From assembly GCF_026309355.1 (NCBI RefSeq), contig NZ_JAPJZK010000001.1, forward strand, positions 2,624,501 through 2,688,500: a DNA stretch of 64,000 nt, in the 5' to 3' direction. Origin of the DNA: Spartinivicinus marinus. Lineage in GTDB: Bacteria > Pseudomonadota > Gammaproteobacteria > Pseudomonadales > Zooshikellaceae. A program made the translations under genes and the position numbers. Below, in pieces: positions 61,806-64,000 of this stretch; position 1 is the first letter of the stretch; each line of letters starts with the position of its first letter. A model generated the notes under the pieces. That model was not told the origin of the DNA. It was given only the letters and a program-made list of their open reading frames with translations, and did not search any database.

Positions 61806-62991
61806 TGAGTACCTCCTTAAAATAATCGTCGGTTAACGTGGCATTAAAGGTGATGTGTTCAGCTGGGGTGGGTGGAGTAAAATCAAAGTTAAAATACACC
61901 TTGCCATCTGCTAAGGCGTCCGGGGTATTTAAATCAGGATCAGCCCAGCAAGTGCCGCCTAAAATAGCCCCGATATTTTTTAACCGACGTAGATAATTGT
62001 TGACACCTTCTGTTACGTCAGCCACGTAGTTTTTGCTGATATTTCTATCAACCGCCCACATATGAGCACGTTGCAATGAGTCATAAATAATTTCGGCTGT
62101 ACGTACCACATTAATAAAGGCCCATTTAGGATCACCGCTACAGGTCCGGTTGCCCCAAAGGCGGTAGCCATTTTCTTGAATAATGGTAGTGACTTCATTG
62201 CTATTTAAGTAATTGGCTCGGCAGTTTTTATCACCGAGTTTAAAATCAATCGGTCTAGCGGTACCTAGCACGCCGTTAATTAATTTATTCGAGGGAGAAT
62301 GCCAAAACCCATTGTCGTTATCAATTTTAGCCATGAGTCCCGCGACTCGGGCTGATGGCGGTTCAATGACAATGCCGCCTTTACCTTCGTTAGCATTGCT
62401 ATTCCAGACTTTAACCCAAGGATCGACCAGGTAGGCATAACGTTTACCAAACTTTTTACGGTAGTTAACTGCTTCTTCACCTGTCGTGTTAGGACTATCA
62501 ATGATAGCCACTCCACCTAAGCGCTCAGCGGCTGTGATCAAGGCATCAGCAGCGGCTTTGATATGTGAAAATTCTGGCGCAATTAAAATACGTGGTTCGA
62601 CATGTACGGTACTTTTAGCATCAAGCAGTGCATAAATACCGGTATTAGGTTCACCTTTCTTACCAATAATGGCACCCAGTGCAGTGTTTTCATTATCAGT
62701 TGTTTCGGGAGCCGCAGGTGGTTTATCGTTAACCCGAATAACGACAACCATTGCCCCAATCTGATCAAAAATACCTTGCAAGGCGGCAGGTAAAGTACCT
62801 GTATTACCTAGTTGCTCAGCCTTTTTTAAACTACCTGCCAATAAAACGGGTGTGTCATAGGGGAAAACATCTTCTTTAGCGTCGGGTGCCGTCCCCACTA
62901 AACCAATCACACTGCTTTTTACGGTACGTATTGGGCGTGGGCCGCTGTCAATTTCAACGACCTCGACGCCATGGAGAAATTCATCTGTCAT
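61792..62991 (-). CDS. FI: Phage tail sheath protein
   Basis: 399 residues (P2 FI 396). DEFLHGVEVVEIDSGPRPIRTVKSSVIGLVGTAPDA opens the protein; YLVDPWVKVW, PPSARVAGLMAKIDNDNGFWHSPSNKLINGVLG and ANYLNSNEVTTIIQENGYRLWGNRTCSGDP are the sheath fold core. It contracts to drive the tube. Directly followed by the tube gene. Confidence 0.97.
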   Translation of the reverse strand: MTDEFLHGVEVVEIDSGPRPIRTVKSSVIGLVGTAPDAKEDVFPYDTPVLLAGSLKKAEQLGNTGTLPAALQGIFDQIGAMVVVIRVNDKPPAAPETTDNENTALGAIIGKKGEPNTGIYALLDAKSTVHVEPRILIAPEFSHIKAAADALITAAERLGGVAIIDSPNTTGEEAVNYRKKFGKRYAYLVDPWVKVWNSNANEGKGGIVIEPPSARVAGLMAKIDNDNGFWHSPSNKLINGVLGTARPIDFKLGDKNCRANYLNSNEVTTIIQENGYRLWGNRTCSGDPKWAFINVVRTAEIIYDSLQRAHMWAVDRNISKNYVADVTEGVNNYLRRLKNIGAILGGTCWADPDLNTPDALADGKVYFNFDFTPPTPAEHITFNATLTDDYFKEVLSARQ

Positions 62992-63013
62992 GAGTATTCC
63001 TTTTTAGGATGGG

Positions 63014-64000
63014 TTAACGGGTATATTCAATTTTCTCTTTTAGTGATAATACGCATTTAATATCACCTCGATTAAGGGTTGTTCCTGTTCCTACACGCAC
63101 AAAGTCTACTGTGACCGTGGTGAAGTAAGTATTAGGGATAAAGAGAGAAAAAATGACATTACCTTGGCTATCGGTATATATTGCTTTAGCACTTTTTCCT
63201 TCGGATGTGGTTTTTATAAGCTCTCGATTAGGCGCATAACAATAGCCTGCGAAATGATCATTAAGAATTCGGCTTGAGTTGTAGCTAAAGCCCAGTACAT
63301 GAAATAAAAACATTGCATCATGCTGGTAAATATTAAACGGTGTAACAAAGTGGAAATACACATTATCTTGTGTTTTTAAATCAAATACCTCAAAGTCACC
63401 ACCAGACGCTGGCGATTCATTATTAGAGGATTCAAAACTGGTTCTATATACAATTCCTTGGAATACACAATGGCGTCTTGACCCCATTTCATCAGGCACA
63501 CCTGTGTAGTTTTTTTCGTTGTCATACAGTGAGTGTTTAACATATTGTGGGTGAGGATTATCAGCTTCTAAATGGGTTTTCCATTTATCATCAACATATT
63601 GCCGCGAAGCTAAGACAATGGCTGGATCAATTTTTAGTTCAACATTCGCTGTATTGCTTAGCTCAAATATCACCCGGACATATAAGCTACTACCACTGCC
63701 TTGGGCCAGTGTTGGTTTATAAGTTTTAGGGTATTTTCCTATGACAATTAAATTATCGTCTTCATCATACAAGCCAAACTCGGTAATATAAAAATTACCG
63801 TCTTCCTCAACAATAACTGTTTCAGCCACTAGCCAGTTATCGTTGTCTGGGTGTTGAAAAATATGGTTAATTGGGCCTTGCCATTTATCGCGGACTAAAG
63901 AAGTATCTGTTTCTTTTGGGTTGGTTTCTTTACCGCCATCTTCGCCTCCATCACCCACTTTTAAAGTGGTTAACTTAACTGTTTTACCTAGCGCTTGGGC
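63014..64000 (-). CDS. Phage tail-collar fibre protein (5' end outside the window)
   Basis: At least 328 codons, incomplete: the frame stays open to base 64000 with AQALGKTVKLTTLKVGDGG, matching residues 15-40 of the fibre at 33.0-34.3 kb. The N-terminal tail-collar domain (SLVRDKWQG, ITEFGLYDEDDNLIVIGKYP, GSGSSLYVRVIFEL, DPAIVLASRQYVDD) is shared with that fibre, while the C-terminal half differs. It lies directly before the sheath gene, in the place of P2 H. A GTG inside at 63958 is not the start. Confidence 0.9.
   Translation of the reverse strand, partial: AQALGKTVKLTTLKVGDGGEDGGKETNPKETDTSLVRDKWQGPINHIFQHPDNDNWLVAETVIVEEDGNFYITEFGLYDEDDNLIVIGKYPKTYKPTLAQGSGSSLYVRVIFELSNTANVELKIDPAIVLASRQYVDDKWKTHLEADNPHPQYVKHSLYDNEKNYTGVPDEMGSRRHCVFQGIVYRTSFESSNNESPASGGDFEVFDLKTQDNVYFHFVTPFNIYQHDAMFLFHVLGFSYNSSRILNDHFAGYCYAPNRELIKTTSEGKSAKAIYTDSQGNVIFSLFIPNTYFTTVTVDFVRVGTGTTLNRGDIKCVLSLKEKIEYTR

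Overview
The window looks like chromosomal DNA of a moderately AT-rich gammaproteobacterium. Housekeeping genes occur in gammaproteobacterial order (def-fmt-rsmB-trkA-trkH on the minus strand, divergent LysM gene-dprA-purE-tsaC-hemF-aroE on the plus strand). Gene content (TRAP transporter, H-NOX, solitary substrate-binding proteins, siderophore genes) fits a marine Oceanospirillales-type bacterium, possibly near Zooshikella/Spartinivicinus. That taxonomic guess is inference only.

Layout. 0.1-2.6 kb: small accessory genes (phosphatase-like protein, periplasmic binding protein, GFA protein, Vat-like acetyltransferase). 3.0-8.3 kb: a siderophore-type operon with a single-module NRPS (C-A-PCP-reductase, lysine-like specificity code) and a siderophore-interacting ferric reductase. 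9.1-13.0 kb: an HxlR regulator with TATACCA operator repeats, a secreted metallo-beta-lactamase-fold enzyme, a CurA-like reductase, a peroxiredoxin-like protein and YaiI. 13.2-20.3 kb: an NSS transporter, a binding protein, an ankyrin protein, about 0.8 kb of decayed DNA, a TPR protein and a YopT-family (C58) cysteine protease. 20.5-25.3 kb: a DctPQM TRAP transporter divergent from an acyl-CoA ligase. 25.3-32.4 kb: two more binding proteins, a SWIM/SNF2 helicase pair and dgkA. 32.4-35.4 kb: an isolated phage cassette (tail-fibre assembly, tail fibre, holin, amidase). 35.5-47.4 kb: the housekeeping block. 47.4-51.2 kb: an NO-sensing H-NOX/hybrid kinase pair, a secreted endosialidase-chaperone domain and a voltage-gated potassium channel split into two reading frames.

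51.5-64 kb (continuing past the window): a P2-type contractile-tail prophage. Its border is marked by a 48-bp 3' fragment of a tRNA-Arg gene, the likely attachment site. Inside are a repressor-like gene with palindromic operators, a PAAR-tipped putative effector with a membrane-protein neighbour (likely immunity), a small gene behind a nested hairpin, a Dam methylase, a PD-(D/E)XK-like protein followed by an attC-like site, and then the tail genes D, X, U, T, E/E' (with a -1 slippery site), FII, FI and the start of a tail fibre. A release-factor-like gene without the GGQ motif is inserted on the opposite strand between D and X.

The least explained material is the prophage cargo at 51.5-58.1 kb, especially the PD-(D/E)XK gene with its attC-like site, the PAAR effector pair and the GGQ-less release-factor-like protein. 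Other points to examine are the YopT-like protease with no visible secretion system, the split channel, and a dispersed palindromic repeat of about 100-190 bp present at least four times. All family assignments come from reading the sequence and remembered family features; no database search was run.
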